Shown here piece after piece: positions 1 through 9,021 of a stretch of 55,685 nucleotides of DNA. Numbering within the stretch: position 1 is the first letter of the stretch; every line of letters starts with the position of its first letter. The notes beneath the pieces were generated by a model. The model was not told where the DNA came from and did no database searches. It worked only from the letters and a program-made list of their open reading frames with translations. Origin of the DNA: a virus; IMG/VR virus record IMGVR_UViG_3300005264_000124, positions 1 through 55,685 of that record; one strand, 5' to 3'. The translations under genes and the position numbers were made by a program.

Positions 1-1347
1 GCAACTAAACAAAGTGATTTCAAAAATATGTATCAAACATATAAGGATGAAACTAAAAATGATATATCATTTAATGCTTATAATGATATGACTAATAAAT
101 CAGTTGCTGGTTCAATATCTAGTATATTTAAATCAGATCCAAATACTCCAAAAGTTAATAATGGATTTTTAATGGGATACAAATATCCAAATCAAGGTGG
201 AATGATTAAAGGTGCTTATGAACCACGAGGTATATATCAAAAAACTATTGACAGTTTTAATGGTACTAATAAAGTATTAGATGATAATAATAATTTAGTA
301 GATAAAACAAATTTTGATTCAGAGTTTGAAACTCCTGATATGTATAAAGATATTCCTTCAACTTATCAAGGTACTGAAGCTGTACCTAAAAACTTTATAG
401 AAGAGTTGCTAGGAGTATCCTCAGCATTCATATCTTCAATGTTTAATGGTAAGTCATTTAGTGAACTGGCAAGTAAAGAAAATATAACTACTACTGGAAT
501 TACTGGAGTGAAGAATGCAATACAAGGTGGACCTCAACCTGCAAATAGTTGGTTCTTAGATGCTGTTGGATTAAATAGAATGTCATCTGATTATGGGTAT
601 AGAACACATCCTATAACTGGTAGGAAAAGTTTCCATAGTGGAATAGATTATGCTGCTCCAGAAGGAACTCCTGTAAGAACTCCAGTTGCTGGATATGTAT
701 CTGTATCTAAATATTCACCTGGTGGTTATGGTAATAGAATTTATGTCATTGATGAAAAAGGTAATGCACATGTATTTGCTCATTTATCTAAACGCCTAGT
801 TCAAAAAGGAGATAAAGTAAATGCTGGACAAATTATAGGATTAATAGGAACAACTGGTAGTTCTACTGGACCTCATTTACATTATAGTGTATTTAAAGGT
901 AAACATTATAGTACTACTAAGCATTATGATCCTAATGAGTATTTTAGTAGAGTATATAAATCAGAAGCTGTTAAATCTAATATTGCTAGTAAAGTATTAA
1001 GTGATTCATATAGAGGTAAGTATGAACAATCAATATCTAATAATAACATAGTCAATAATAATCAGACTTCAAATGCTGGTGGTTATGATGATAATTTTGA
1101 GAAAATTCTACAAGTAGTCGTTTCATTATTATCTAAAGTTGTTAATAATACTTCAGATTTATCTCAAATTATAAGTATACTTTCTAATGGCTTAAATGTA
1201 ACTTTAGATAAAGAACAAATAAAATCTATTGGTACATCTACTAAATCTAAACAATCATTTAAAGATAATATAAGTAATAATGTCAATACTGATACAGCTG
1301 AATTGAAAGAGATTGCAGATGTATTAGCTCAATTAGCAAGAACATAA
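1..1347 (+). CDS. M23-family peptidase, tail-associated lysin (5' partial)
   Basis: A zinc metallopeptidase that cuts peptidoglycan cross-links, probably carried on the tail to help DNA entry. The frame is open to base 1 and the first ATG (28) has no ribosome binding site, so the gene very likely begins outside the window. Counting from base 1, the M23 zinc ligands are visible: H212 and D216 in HSGID, and the HLH pair H292/H294 in GPHLHY, within a typical LasA/lysostaphin-like domain (about residues 195-320). The flanks are low-complexity, Asn/Ser-rich and repeat-free, more like a virion protein than a free endolysin; no signal peptide is visible. It precedes another virion-type gene and is followed by a strong terminator. 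The family call is secure; the tail location is inferred. Confidence 0.85.
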   Translation, partial: ATKQSDFKNMYQTYKDETKNDISFNAYNDMTNKSVAGSISSIFKSDPNTPKVNNGFLMGYKYPNQGGMIKGAYEPRGIYQKTIDSFNGTNKVLDDNNNLVDKTNFDSEFETPDMYKDIPSTYQGTEAVPKNFIEELLGVSSAFISSMFNGKSFSELASKENITTTGITGVKNAIQGGPQPANSWFLDAVGLNRMSSDYGYRTHPITGRKSFHSGIDYAAPEGTPVRTPVAGYVSVSKYSPGGYGNRIYVIDEKGNAHVFAHLSKRLVQKGDKVNAGQIIGLIGTTGSSTGPHLHYSVFKGKHYSTTKHYDPNEYFSRVYKSEAVKSNIASKVLSDSYRGKYEQSISNNNIVNNNQTSNAGGYDDNFEKILQVVVSLLSKVVNNTSDLSQIISILSNGLNVTLDKEQIKSIGTSTKSKQSFKDNISNNVNTDTAELKEIADVLAQLART

Positions 1348-1357
1348 AAAAATATAT

Positions 1358-1388
1358 ACTAAGGATAGACATCTATCCTTAGTATTTT
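1358..1388 (+). terminator. Rho-independent terminator
   Basis: An 11-bp perfect stem (ACTAAGGATAG with CTATCCTTAGT), a 4-base loop and a T-run follow the peptidase gene. Confidence 0.85.
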
Positions 1389-1406
1389 TATTGAAAGGAG
1401 GACGAT

Positions 1407-3263
1407 ATGTCAAATATAGCAGATGGAGCTGGTGGATCTAGTGCACCGTATTTACCAATATCTACAGGATTTTTATATAATCCACCTGTAACAAGTATAT
1501 CGAATAATAATTCTTCTTCGTATAACTATTCTTCAAGAGGTAATCAGCATTTATCAGAAAAAGATAAACGAAAGAACCCTATAATAGAAGTAGACTACGA
1601 CATGAAAGTAATAGTTACATCTGTAGCAGTTAGAAGCGGTCCAGGAATATCTTATAATCAAATTCCTAATAAATTATATTTATATAATGGTGATATTATT
1701 CATGTTACTAAAGCTAGTAAAGGGTGGTTTAAACATGAAGATGGATGGAGTTATGGCAATAATGGAAAATACTTACAAATAACAGCTCCAATAACTCAAT
1801 CAGTGTCTATAACTAAAGTTGAACAAGATGATGAATTAAATGATTCAAAAATGACACAAATAGATTATGGAGTATCTCCAATACGTCAAGATTACCAAGC
1901 TGCCGTTAATTATAAAAGTGATATATATCAGAATTATAATACTTCAACATTAGATTCATTTAAAGGTATTCATGGATTACCATTTCATCATTTAAATTCT
2001 ACAGATATTTATATGAATAAACTTACAGATAGTAAAGTTAATTATGGTAGAAAATTTACAGAAAAGATTTTAGAAAATATGCCATTATTATTATTATCTC
2101 CAGGGAAACCTAGTTTTTTAGATGGTTATACTTCATCAGAAAAAAGTTCTTTTATATCAAATGCACTTGGTGCATTTAATGGTGATAAAAGTGAACTTGA
2201 TAATATACTAAATATAGATAGCAGTAATGGTAGATATTATACTTTTAAATTTGATTATGCAAATTATTATAAATATGTAAATGGAATGATATGGGCACAT
2301 GCACAACTTTTAGGTATAGGTGATGAATCTATGTATGGATCTACATGTGGTAAATATGATTGGTCTAAATTTTCTGATAATAATGAATTACGTGGATTTT
2401 TTTCATCTAGAGAATTTGTTGCGTTTTATATAGATGCAGAAGCTCAGATTTCTGAATCTTTTTCAAATAGTACTGGTGAAAGTATGCTAGACTCAGGATT
2501 AAATAAAATGTCTGATCTTGGAAAAGAAATGGATTTTCTTTTAGGGGCAGGAATGGGTGTTAAGGTTGATGCATTAAATGCAGATAACTATGATGCTACG
2601 ATGGATGATGTAAATAAAATGCTAGGAAAATTTAGTAGTCCTAGTGCTGTTATGGATAGATTAAAAAGCGGATTAGTAACAGTAGCTGGTGGAGGTCAAT
2701 TAATATTTCCTGAAATATGGAAAGATTCTTCATTTAGTAAATCATATGACATTACAATAAATTTAGTTTCTCCAAATGGCGATGATAAATCTATATTTAA
2801 ACATATATTCGTACCAATGTATCATCTAATGGGACTTGTTGTACCACAACAAATGGGTATGAATGGATATAGATCACCATTCTTAATAAGAGGTTTTTAT
2901 AAAGGTATTTTCAATGTAGATATGGGTATTATAACTAATATGTCAATTGAAAAAGGTGGCGAAGGAAGTTGGAATGCTAACGGGTTACCAACAGAAATGA
3001 AAATAACTCTTAGTATAAAAGATTTATATGAAATTTTAACAATGACTAATTATGTTGATAGTGTTAAAGATTTTATAAAAAATACTCCAATGTTAGACTT
3101 TATTGCAAATATGGCTGGTGTAAGTATTAACCAACCAGAGTTATTTAGAACTACAGAAATGTGGTTGAACCTTAGAACTAATGCTGTTACTCAATCTCCA
3201 CGTAATGCTTGGTTAAATGTAAGTAATGCTTTGTCTAATTCATTGCGTGGTGTATTTAGATAA
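1407..3263 (+). CDS. virion structural protein with SH3-like domain, probable tail/baseplate
   Basis: A 618-residue protein starting at an ATG with a strong site (GAAAGGAGG). The first 60 residues are Ser/Asn/Tyr-rich. Residues about 62-127 look like a bacterial SH3 domain (motif VRSGPGISYNQI, then GDIIHVT and GWFKHEDGW), a fold that binds peptidoglycan. The long remainder has a Gly/Ala-rich hydrophobic stretch near residues 375-390, and a C-terminal part (about 430-560) reading like the beta-rich tail/baseplate proteins of large Firmicute myophages. It sits just after the M23 peptidase, so a wall-binding tail component is the likeliest role. The SH3 call rests on pattern only and the specific tail position is inferred. 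Confidence 0.55.
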   Translation: MSNIADGAGGSSAPYLPISTGFLYNPPVTSISNNNSSSYNYSSRGNQHLSEKDKRKNPIIEVDYDMKVIVTSVAVRSGPGISYNQIPNKLYLYNGDIIHVTKASKGWFKHEDGWSYGNNGKYLQITAPITQSVSITKVEQDDELNDSKMTQIDYGVSPIRQDYQAAVNYKSDIYQNYNTSTLDSFKGIHGLPFHHLNSTDIYMNKLTDSKVNYGRKFTEKILENMPLLLLSPGKPSFLDGYTSSEKSSFISNALGAFNGDKSELDNILNIDSSNGRYYTFKFDYANYYKYVNGMIWAHAQLLGIGDESMYGSTCGKYDWSKFSDNNELRGFFSSREFVAFYIDAEAQISESFSNSTGESMLDSGLNKMSDLGKEMDFLLGAGMGVKVDALNADNYDATMDDVNKMLGKFSSPSAVMDRLKSGLVTVAGGGQLIFPEIWKDSSFSKSYDITINLVSPNGDDKSIFKHIFVPMYHLMGLVVPQQMGMNGYRSPFLIRGFYKGIFNVDMGIITNMSIEKGGEGSWNANGLPTEMKITLSIKDLYEILTMTNYVDSVKDFIKNTPMLDFIANMAGVSINQPELFRTTEMWLNLRTNAVTQSPRNAWLNVSNALSNSLRGVFR

Positions 3264-3306
3264 ATATTAATAACCTTACAAACTATATAATAATGCAAAG
3301 ATAATG

Positions 3307-3344
3307 TATTAGAATATATCTTTAAGATATATTCTAATATTTTC
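3307..3344 (+). terminator. long hairpin, terminator abutting next start codon
   Basis: A 14-bp perfect stem (TATTAGAATATATC with GATATATTCTAATA), a 5-base loop and a short T-run. The hairpin ends 6 bases before the ATG at 3346. Confidence 0.75.
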
Positions 3345-3345
3345 A

Positions 3346-4041
3346 ATGATCCCTAAAAACTTTGAAGATAGATTAAGTTGGATGGTTGATCAATATAAAA
3401 TGAATGAAAATAAATTTAAGAGTATATTAAATACAAGAGATGAAATGATTAATACTTTAAAATATGATGATTTAAATATTATATTATATGAAATTCCTGA
3501 AGGTTCACCGAGACCTAGATTTCGTATAATAAATAGATCTAATTTTGCTAATGCTGCACTAGCCAATTCAGCATTTGTACATGTGTATAGTAGAGATGCA
3601 GAACAAGATTCTGCACATATGAAAAGATTAAAAGAAGATGAATTAAATAATATTATTAATAATACTAATGAATTATTAAATACACCATGTATAATAGATT
3701 ATATAGTTTTTCATAAAACTCCATCTAATTTTAATATAGATGAAACATTTTTAGCAGAGATGGGAATTATTCGTCCATTGAATAAACCTGATTGGGATAA
3801 TATAGGAAAGAAATATTCTGATATGTCTAATGAAAATATATGGTTAGATGATTCATTTGTTATTGATGGAAGAGTACAACGTTTTTATTCTGTATTGCCA
3901 AGAGTTGAAATAAATATTAGATATTTAAATATGGTATATACAAAAAAACAATATGATAGCATATCAAAAAGAAAAGATTTTAATAAATATAATTTAAGTT
4001 TAGAATATTTTAAAAAAGGAATGAGGGATAAAAATGTTTAA
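3346..4041 (+). CDS. rusA: RusA-like Holliday junction resolvase
   Basis: A structure-specific endonuclease that resolves branched DNA, expected to act in phage recombination and before packaging. The RusA signature is clear in the C-terminal half: RPLNKPDWDN with acidic D149 and D151, then LDDSFV with D168/D169, followed by a basic/aromatic stretch and PRVEINIRY. PRPRFRI near residue 57 fits the N-terminal strand. At 231 residues it is longer than E. coli RusA (about 120), because of an N-terminal helical extension and an insert at about 65-115. The start is odd: the ATG directly follows the terminator hairpin and no ribosome binding site is visible. It overlaps the next gene by 8 bases. Family call good; activity not shown. 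Confidence 0.75.
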   Translation: MIPKNFEDRLSWMVDQYKMNENKFKSILNTRDEMINTLKYDDLNIILYEIPEGSPRPRFRIINRSNFANAALANSAFVHVYSRDAEQDSAHMKRLKEDELNNIINNTNELLNTPCIIDYIVFHKTPSNFNIDETFLAEMGIIRPLNKPDWDNIGKKYSDMSNENIWLDDSFVIDGRVQRFYSVLPRVEINIRYLNMVYTKKQYDSISKRKDFNKYNLSLEYFKKGMRDKNV

Positions 4042-4444
4042 TACTAAAGACATATATGAAATGAAGAAAGCACTATATTCTGCAATATATACAGATAAAT
4101 TAAAAATTAGATTCTTAATAGATAATATAGAAAAATTAGATCTATTTAATGTATATATTGGAGAAGGTACAAATTTAGTACTAAAGGTAAAGAAGACTAA
4201 TATAAAGAAAAAATTTGGAATAAACTATCATCATACAAGTAATTTTTACAAAGATACTCTTTATGGAAGTTTTTATAATTTATTTGTTAAATATAGAGAA
4301 GAAATAAACATAGAGTTAATTAAAAGAAATTTATTTCAAGAATATAATTATGATATATTTAATATAATAAATAATAATGAAGACATTCGTTTATTTTATA
4401 CATGCATTCCTATTATGGATAATATAGTTAATTTAGATTTATAA
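4034..4444 (+). CDS. unknown protein, 136 aa
   Basis: I do not recognise this family. The protein is 136 residues, Lys/Ile/Asn/Tyr-rich, without membrane segment, signal peptide or obvious metal motif. Its start overlaps the last 8 bases of the RusA-like gene, with GAGGGATAAAA just upstream, so it is probably translated by coupling and may work with the resolvase. A strong bidirectional terminator follows. Confidence 0.6.
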   Translation: MFNTKDIYEMKKALYSAIYTDKLKIRFLIDNIEKLDLFNVYIGEGTNLVLKVKKTNIKKKFGINYHHTSNFYKDTLYGSFYNLFVKYREEINIELIKRNLFQEYNYDIFNIINNNEDIRLFYTCIPIMDNIVNLDL

Positions 4445-4452
4445 AAAAATAT

Positions 4453-4489
4453 ATCTCTATACGCTTTTACGGCGTATAGAGATTTTTTG
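4453..4489. terminator. bidirectional terminator
   Basis: A 12-bp stem (ATCTCTATACGC with GCGTATAGAGAT) is flanked by an A-run on the left and a T-run on the right, between convergent genes. Confidence 0.85.
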
Positions 4490-4494
4490 TTTTA

Positions 4495-5409
4495 TTAAGA
4501 TAATTCTTTGTATATCTTTTCAATATATGCTTCATCTACTAATACCATTTTAGTTGTATTAACAGTTTCTAAGAAACTATACATAGTAACAGCAGATTCC
4601 ATAACCAAATCAAAGTTTATTTTATTATCTTGCATAAATACTTCTTTAGCATAATCTTCTTTTATTACTTCTTTTGTAATATGTCTAACCATTTGTTCAA
4701 AGATTGTATTAGATTTTTTATTTTTAATAGCATTAACTTTTTGTGTAGCAGTTCTAATATAAGATTCCTTTACAGCATCATTATTAGTGCTATCAATTTT
4801 TTCTTTAGAATCATCTACTATTTTATTAATATCTTCTTTATCTTTTTTATTCTTTTCTATAAATGAATTTACAGAATCAGCAACTTTAGTCTGTACTGCA
4901 CTTACTACATCATCTACGTCTTTATCATTTAAATCTTCAACGAAATCTGACTTAACTTGTGTATTTAATAAGAAACTATCTACATCGTCTTTATCGACAT
5001 CTTCCATGTTTTTCTTCACTGCCTCTACAACCATTGTAGATATAGAAGAAAGTAAAGGAGATTTAGATTTGAATTCATTTATTAATTTAAATGGTCCACC
5101 AGATTCTTCTATAAAATTATTTACATATGCCATTCTTATTGATGGTGAAGATACTTCTGAAGATTCTGAAATATCTATTGTTTTATTATAGATATAGTGA
5201 ATAGCTTCTGCCAAATAAACTTTATTTAAATGACGTTTAAATTTATTGTATTCATGCTCTAATTGAATTCTATCTTTCTTAGGTTTAAATAAATCATCTG
5301 CTTCAACACTTTCTCTATATGCATTATAATTTTTTTCACCTTTTTTTAATAACTCTTTTCTTTCTTTTCTATCCGCTTCTTCTAATTGCATTTTAATGTA
5401 TTCTGACAT
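4495..5409 (-). CDS. unknown charged, helical protein, 304 aa (possible virion protein)
   Basis: I do not recognise the family. The 304-residue protein is acidic to mixed-charge. It has a Lys/Glu-rich N-terminal helix, and a long Asp/Lys/Val-rich section (about 135-205) likely to form coiled coil. A helical C-terminus follows. No signal peptide or membrane span. It begins with a good site (AAGGAGATGATATAAA) and lies downstream of the miniature fibre gene, in a minus-strand run of virion-like genes, so a structural or scaffolding role is possible. That is inference from neighbourhood only. The start context, including TTTTATATCATCTCC on the + strand, recurs at 20948 and 54069 downstream of other fibre-family genes. 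Confidence 0.6.
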   Translation of the reverse strand: MSEYIKMQLEEADRKERKELLKKGEKNYNAYRESVEADDLFKPKKDRIQLEHEYNKFKRHLNKVYLAEAIHYIYNKTIDISESSEVSSPSIRMAYVNNFIEESGGPFKLINEFKSKSPLLSSISTMVVEAVKKNMEDVDKDDVDSFLLNTQVKSDFVEDLNDKDVDDVVSAVQTKVADSVNSFIEKNKKDKEDINKIVDDSKEKIDSTNNDAVKESYIRTATQKVNAIKNKKSNTIFEQMVRHITKEVIKEDYAKEVFMQDNKINFDLVMESAVTMYSFLETVNTTKMVLVDEAYIEKIYKELS

Positions 5410-5423
5410 TTTATATCATCTCC

Positions 5424-5492
5424 TTAAAATTTATATATGTCTATTGTTTCTCCACCAGTACTACTTTGTCCATAAACCATTCCTCTAGCCAT
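5424..5492 (-). CDS. 22-codon miniature of the fibre family (tag plus tail only)
   Basis: A tiny gene with a strong ribosome binding site (AAGGAGGAATATAA) before its ATG. It encodes 22 residues: MARGMVYGQSS, matching the N-terminal tag of the fibre/propeller proteins at 20324, 20963, 51446, 52668 and 54084, then directly TGGETIDIYKF, matching the C-terminal end of the genes at 20963 and 54084. All of the roughly 350-400 residues between are missing. The flanks match the full-length copies: the upstream TTATATTCCTCCTT and the downstream bases leading into the next gene. It could be a deletion remnant, an empty cassette or a functional peptide. No ordinary gene caller would keep it. Confidence 0.7.
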   Translation of the reverse strand: MARGMVYGQSSTGGETIDIYKF

Positions 5493-5512
5493 TTATATTC
5501 CTCCTTAAAAAA

Positions 5513-6373
5513 TTACACTAATTCTATTTGTATATCAGGTATAGCATCTACACCTTTAGAATTTATATTTAAAAACTCTGGAATATAATGACCATCCATT
5601 TCAATTTTTTCTATAAATTGATAAGTCGTATCGTAATCATTTATTCCCATAAATTCTATATATTCGATATCAAAAAATTTATTAGTCAAATACGTAGTCA
5701 ATTTAGATATATGCATTTCTTGGATTTCATTTATATTCTCTATATAATCTTTAATCTCTGCAATCATTAAATCTTTTATATTTTCCACAGCAGATTTTTG
5801 TATCTTAATTCTAAATTTAAGAGTAATATTTGTTTTGTCTAAAGATTCTTTATTGTATCCAATAGTAAACATATCTGATGGCCCATAAGTATTAAAGAAT
5901 TTTACATCTATACCAAATTGATCATCTATTAATTCTTTAGCATCATCTATATAAATCTTTTTAGAAATTAAGTAGTCTATTAAAAATCTAATACTTTCAG
6001 CATTATGCATATATGAATATTTAACTAAAGGTATTGACTTTAATGTAAAATCATTATCTACAGCAGGAACTAAATCTACTTTCGTTTGAATAATATCGGT
6101 AAAGTTAACAAAGAAATCTAATCCACCATCTACATCATATGTATTACATAGTGAATATTCTTCTAATCCTGGAATAGATATATCTAAATTATTTAAACCA
6201 TAATTCTCTTCAAATTTTGCTAATACATGGATACTTGCTTTACAAGCTGTAGAATCTATATAGCCAGTATTTTGTGTAGTTGTATTCATATCATTCATAT
6301 TAGTAATTCTTATTGTAGAGTCTACCATGATAGTATCATCTGTAACAAATGGTACTACAAAAGTATAAGACAT
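5513..6373 (-). CDS. virion/baseplate protein, possibly the C-terminal part of the preceding wedge-like gene
   Basis: A 286-residue protein of unknown family, rich in Ile/Asp/Asn with alternating strand-like segments. Its ATG lies inside the end of the upstream gene (19-base overlap) and has no ribosome binding site. Adding one A in the upstream GATGTAATAC would fuse the two frames into a smooth sequence, LDV-NTSD-MSYTFVVPF, giving one protein of about 835 residues. The upstream gene's last dozen residues are hydrophobic and look like out-of-frame reading. So this is either a coupled gene or the second half of a frameshifted or mis-assembled gp6/J-like baseplate wedge. Confidence in coding is high, in function low. 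Confidence 0.55.
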   Translation of the reverse strand: MSYTFVVPFVTDDTIMVDSTIRITNMNDMNTTTQNTGYIDSTACKASIHVLAKFEENYGLNNLDISIPGLEEYSLCNTYDVDGGLDFFVNFTDIIQTKVDLVPAVDNDFTLKSIPLVKYSYMHNAESIRFLIDYLISKKIYIDDAKELIDDQFGIDVKFFNTYGPSDMFTIGYNKESLDKTNITLKFRIKIQKSAVENIKDLMIAEIKDYIENINEIQEMHISKLTTYLTNKFFDIEYIEFMGINDYDTTYQFIEKIEMDGHYIPEFLNINSKGVDAIPDIQIELV

Positions 6374-8001
6374 ATCAGAAGTATTACATCAAGAACAACT
6401 ATATTTCTATTTTCATTAGTATTTTGATTTAATGTAATTTCTAATTTATAAGTATCAGAATCTTCAAGTAATCTTCTATACCATTTTATTCTTGTTGATA
6501 TAAATTGAATAAAACTATTTTGATTTATATAATTAAATAATAATAGATATCGTCTATCAAATAAAGTTAAATAACTACTAACTGTTAGAGGATATTTATT
6601 TACAGCAATAAAGAATGGCGAACAATATAAAAATCCTTGTTGTTCTAAATCTAATATTTCTTCATCAGTATAATTATTTAAATCTCTCACAATATTCCCA
6701 GTATTTGGATCTAATCTAAATAACTCACCAGGATTTAACGTGTATCTATCATCAGTTTCTCCATTAAATTCACTTGCAAATATCTTTATATCTCCAGTGT
6801 TTGATGGTATAATATTATCATTCTTATCTTTTAATATCATAAATGAATAATATGAACGTTCAAATTGATTATGGACTTTTTGTAAAAATTTCATTTTATT
6901 ATTTTTGTCATCTAGCATATTAAAATAATTCTCTAAATCTTTAGATGTCGAAATACTCCCCCTAGATAACATAGCTTTTGGAACAATTGATTTCAATTCA
7001 CTAATAGATTTTCTATCAATACCATATTCAGAATCTGTAATGGGTTTAACTATAAAAGTCATATTAGTATAACTATAAATATCACTAAACGGTTCTACTA
7101 TTACATCTTCAGTATATTTAAATACACCTTTAGAACCTTCAGTTGTTTTAACTAACACAGTTATATTAGAATTTAAACTAGGTTCATATGATTCCCTAAT
7201 AAAAGATACTCTTATAGTTTGAGAATCTATATAGGTATAATAACAATATTTTTTATCTGGATCTTCTAAAGGCATACCATCAAATAATGGTAATAGTTCT
7301 ATAGTAGTATTTTCATTTGGATGAACTAATATTTTAAAATCTGCTAATTGAGAAGTAAATGGAAAATTAAATGTTTTATTTTCTATATTATCATCATTAA
7401 TAATTTTATGATATATTTTATTTAAATTGATTTGTCTAATTTTACATTTAATAAATACATATTTTTCATTATCTATATTTAATATATAAGGTGGTAATAA
7501 ATATGGATTACTAATATCGGATAATCTATTACTATTAGACATATCATATAATCCTATATAAATATTATCTCCAGTTGTTACAGATGTATTTCTAGTTATT
7601 TTAATATTATAGTCTAAATGAAATTCAAAATCACCTAAATATATAGGAGTTTCTGAGTCTATATAGAATTTATCATCAACTAGATTGTTTAATAATTCTC
7701 TTTCTGATATACCAAATAGTATATCCATTTTTGCTGGCGTTGCATTTATATCATTTACCTTAGCAATTATAGCATGAGTAATAATATTTCTTTCATATTT
7801 AGAACGTGTAATAAACATTTCATTACCCCATTCTGATGCTATCATTATATTATTTTGTATTTGATTAGAGAATATGTCTCCAATATGCCCAAATATACCC
7901 ATAGCTAAAGTATCTTCATCTTCATCGATATGATCTTTTTTAATCTCATCAATAAATTCTGATATTTTATATATATCAGTACTGAGACTTTTAGTATTCA
8001 T
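6355..8001 (-). CDS. baseplate wedge-like protein (gp6/J-like candidate)
   Basis: Start taken at the ATG at 8001 (MNTKSLSTD), which has GGAGGTAAAA in front; an ATG 12 bases upstream overlaps the previous stop and lacks a site. About 548 residues, beta-rich. Around residues 325-350 the sequence KSISELKSIVPKAMLSRG followed by SISTSKDLENYF resembles the conserved region of baseplate J/gp6 proteins (a helix, then R-G/A-x-T/S-x-x-D-Y/L-E). The C-terminal tail VVLDVILLICLILL looks unnatural and ends inside the next gene; see that entry for a possible frameshift. Two bases separate it from the upstream gene. Role as a wedge component is tentative. Confidence 0.45.
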   Translation of the reverse strand: MNTKSLSTDIYKISEFIDEIKKDHIDEDEDTLAMGIFGHIGDIFSNQIQNNIMIASEWGNEMFITRSKYERNIITHAIIAKVNDINATPAKMDILFGISERELLNNLVDDKFYIDSETPIYLGDFEFHLDYNIKITRNTSVTTGDNIYIGLYDMSNSNRLSDISNPYLLPPYILNIDNEKYVFIKCKIRQINLNKIYHKIINDDNIENKTFNFPFTSQLADFKILVHPNENTTIELLPLFDGMPLEDPDKKYCYYTYIDSQTIRVSFIRESYEPSLNSNITVLVKTTEGSKGVFKYTEDVIVEPFSDIYSYTNMTFIVKPITDSEYGIDRKSISELKSIVPKAMLSRGSISTSKDLENYFNMLDDKNNKMKFLQKVHNQFERSYYSFMILKDKNDNIIPSNTGDIKIFASEFNGETDDRYTLNPGELFRLDPNTGNIVRDLNNYTDEEILDLEQQGFLYCSPFFIAVNKYPLTVSSYLTLFDRRYLLLFNYINQNSFIQFISTRIKWYRRLLEDSDTYKLEITLNQNTNENRNIVVLDVILLICLILL

Positions 8002-8003
8002 TT

Positions 8004-8918
8004 TTACCTCCATTTCAAATAATACGTATTTTCTTTTTCTTCAATATATGGTATATTAGCCCATTTAGCATTTACCATATTATTATCTATATCGTATAAT
8101 GGCATATCGTTAGAAGAAACAGTTCCAACTAATCGTTTAAATTCTTCTATAATAATAGGATCAGAGTCTTCTACCCATGTAAATTTAAATGGTATTGAAT
8201 ATATTAACTTATCTTGCAATTCGGAAAAAGCTTCTCTTGGTACACTGGTTGGAAATCCTCCAGTAAGTTTACTATAAAACAATATAGTAGTAAAGTCAGA
8301 AGCTACTATAAATTTATATATTGAAATTTGGTCATCTAATATATTATTATCTATATATTCTTCTTTAGGTTTAATTAAGCCTAAACTTTTCATTCTAGTA
8401 TACTCATCCCAAACTTTAAATAATGAATAAACTTCGAGATTTTTTGTATCTTGAAATTCAACTGTTATATCATTTACATTATCTGATTCAAAAGAATGCT
8501 TTCTATATATCATTCCAGAATCAAATATAGTTTTACTTGTTTCCATTACCTTAGATGTAATTGAAGGTAAGTCTACAGTATTTTTTAAAGTGTTAGATAG
8601 TATATTCATAAAAGGTCCAGATGATGAAGAAGATGACATTTGAAGCTGACTTAATATATGTGGAAATCTATTATTTACATCATTTATAATAGTATTATTA
8701 GAAGCTTCAGTTGTTAATATATGACCATTATTTGTATATAGATTTAAATCTGGTTTAGTAAAAAATACAAATTCTTTAGAACCATCTAATTTGTTGTATA
8801 TATCTAGTGCACCAAATCTATTAAATTTATCTAATAATCTTATATCTTTTTCTGCATATAGGTTATTAGCATTTAATAATCTTTTTAATTCATTATTTAG
8901 ATTTAGAACTTTATCCAT
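8004..8918 (-). CDS. putative virion structural protein, 304 aa
   Basis: A 304-residue protein of unrecognised family with a good start (AAAAGGAGGTTAATCTATA). A Ser-rich linker (MSSSSSSGP, about residue 95-103) separates two parts. The C-terminal part has an aromatic, Pro-containing segment (GGFPTSVPREAF) and ends YYLKWR, typical of beta-rich tail or neck proteins. It heads a tightly spaced minus-strand set: its stop is 2 bases from the wedge-like gene's start, indicating one transcript and probably one substructure. No enzymatic motif, signal peptide or membrane span. Structural role is inferred from position. Confidence 0.5.
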   Translation of the reverse strand: MDKVLNLNNELKRLLNANNLYAEKDIRLLDKFNRFGALDIYNKLDGSKEFVFFTKPDLNLYTNNGHILTTEASNNTIINDVNNRFPHILSQLQMSSSSSSGPFMNILSNTLKNTVDLPSITSKVMETSKTIFDSGMIYRKHSFESDNVNDITVEFQDTKNLEVYSLFKVWDEYTRMKSLGLIKPKEEYIDNNILDDQISIYKFIVASDFTTILFYSKLTGGFPTSVPREAFSELQDKLIYSIPFKFTWVEDSDPIIIEEFKRLVGTVSSNDMPLYDIDNNMVNAKWANIPYIEEKENTYYLKWR

Positions 8919-8970
8919 TATAGATTAACCTCCTTTTATTATAATACGTAGTTATATTAATGTTAAATAT

Positions 8971-9015
8971 AAAAAAAATAATATATAGCATAGACCTTTA
9001 TAGTCTATGCTATAT
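8971..9015 (-). terminator. terminator of 9022-9471 gene
   Basis: A 13-bp stem (ATATAGCATAGAC with GTCTATGCTATAT), with an A-run on the + strand that reads as a T-run on the minus transcript. Confidence 0.8.
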
Positions 9016-9021
9016 AATGTT

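Noticed and set aside
4630-5191. Plus-strand open frames rich in Phe/Ser opposite the 304-residue gene
   Set aside because: Antisense shadows with biased composition and no start signals.
6355-6373. Programmed frameshift between the two wedge-like frames
   Set aside because: No slippery heptamer or downstream structure at the overlap; a missing base is simpler.
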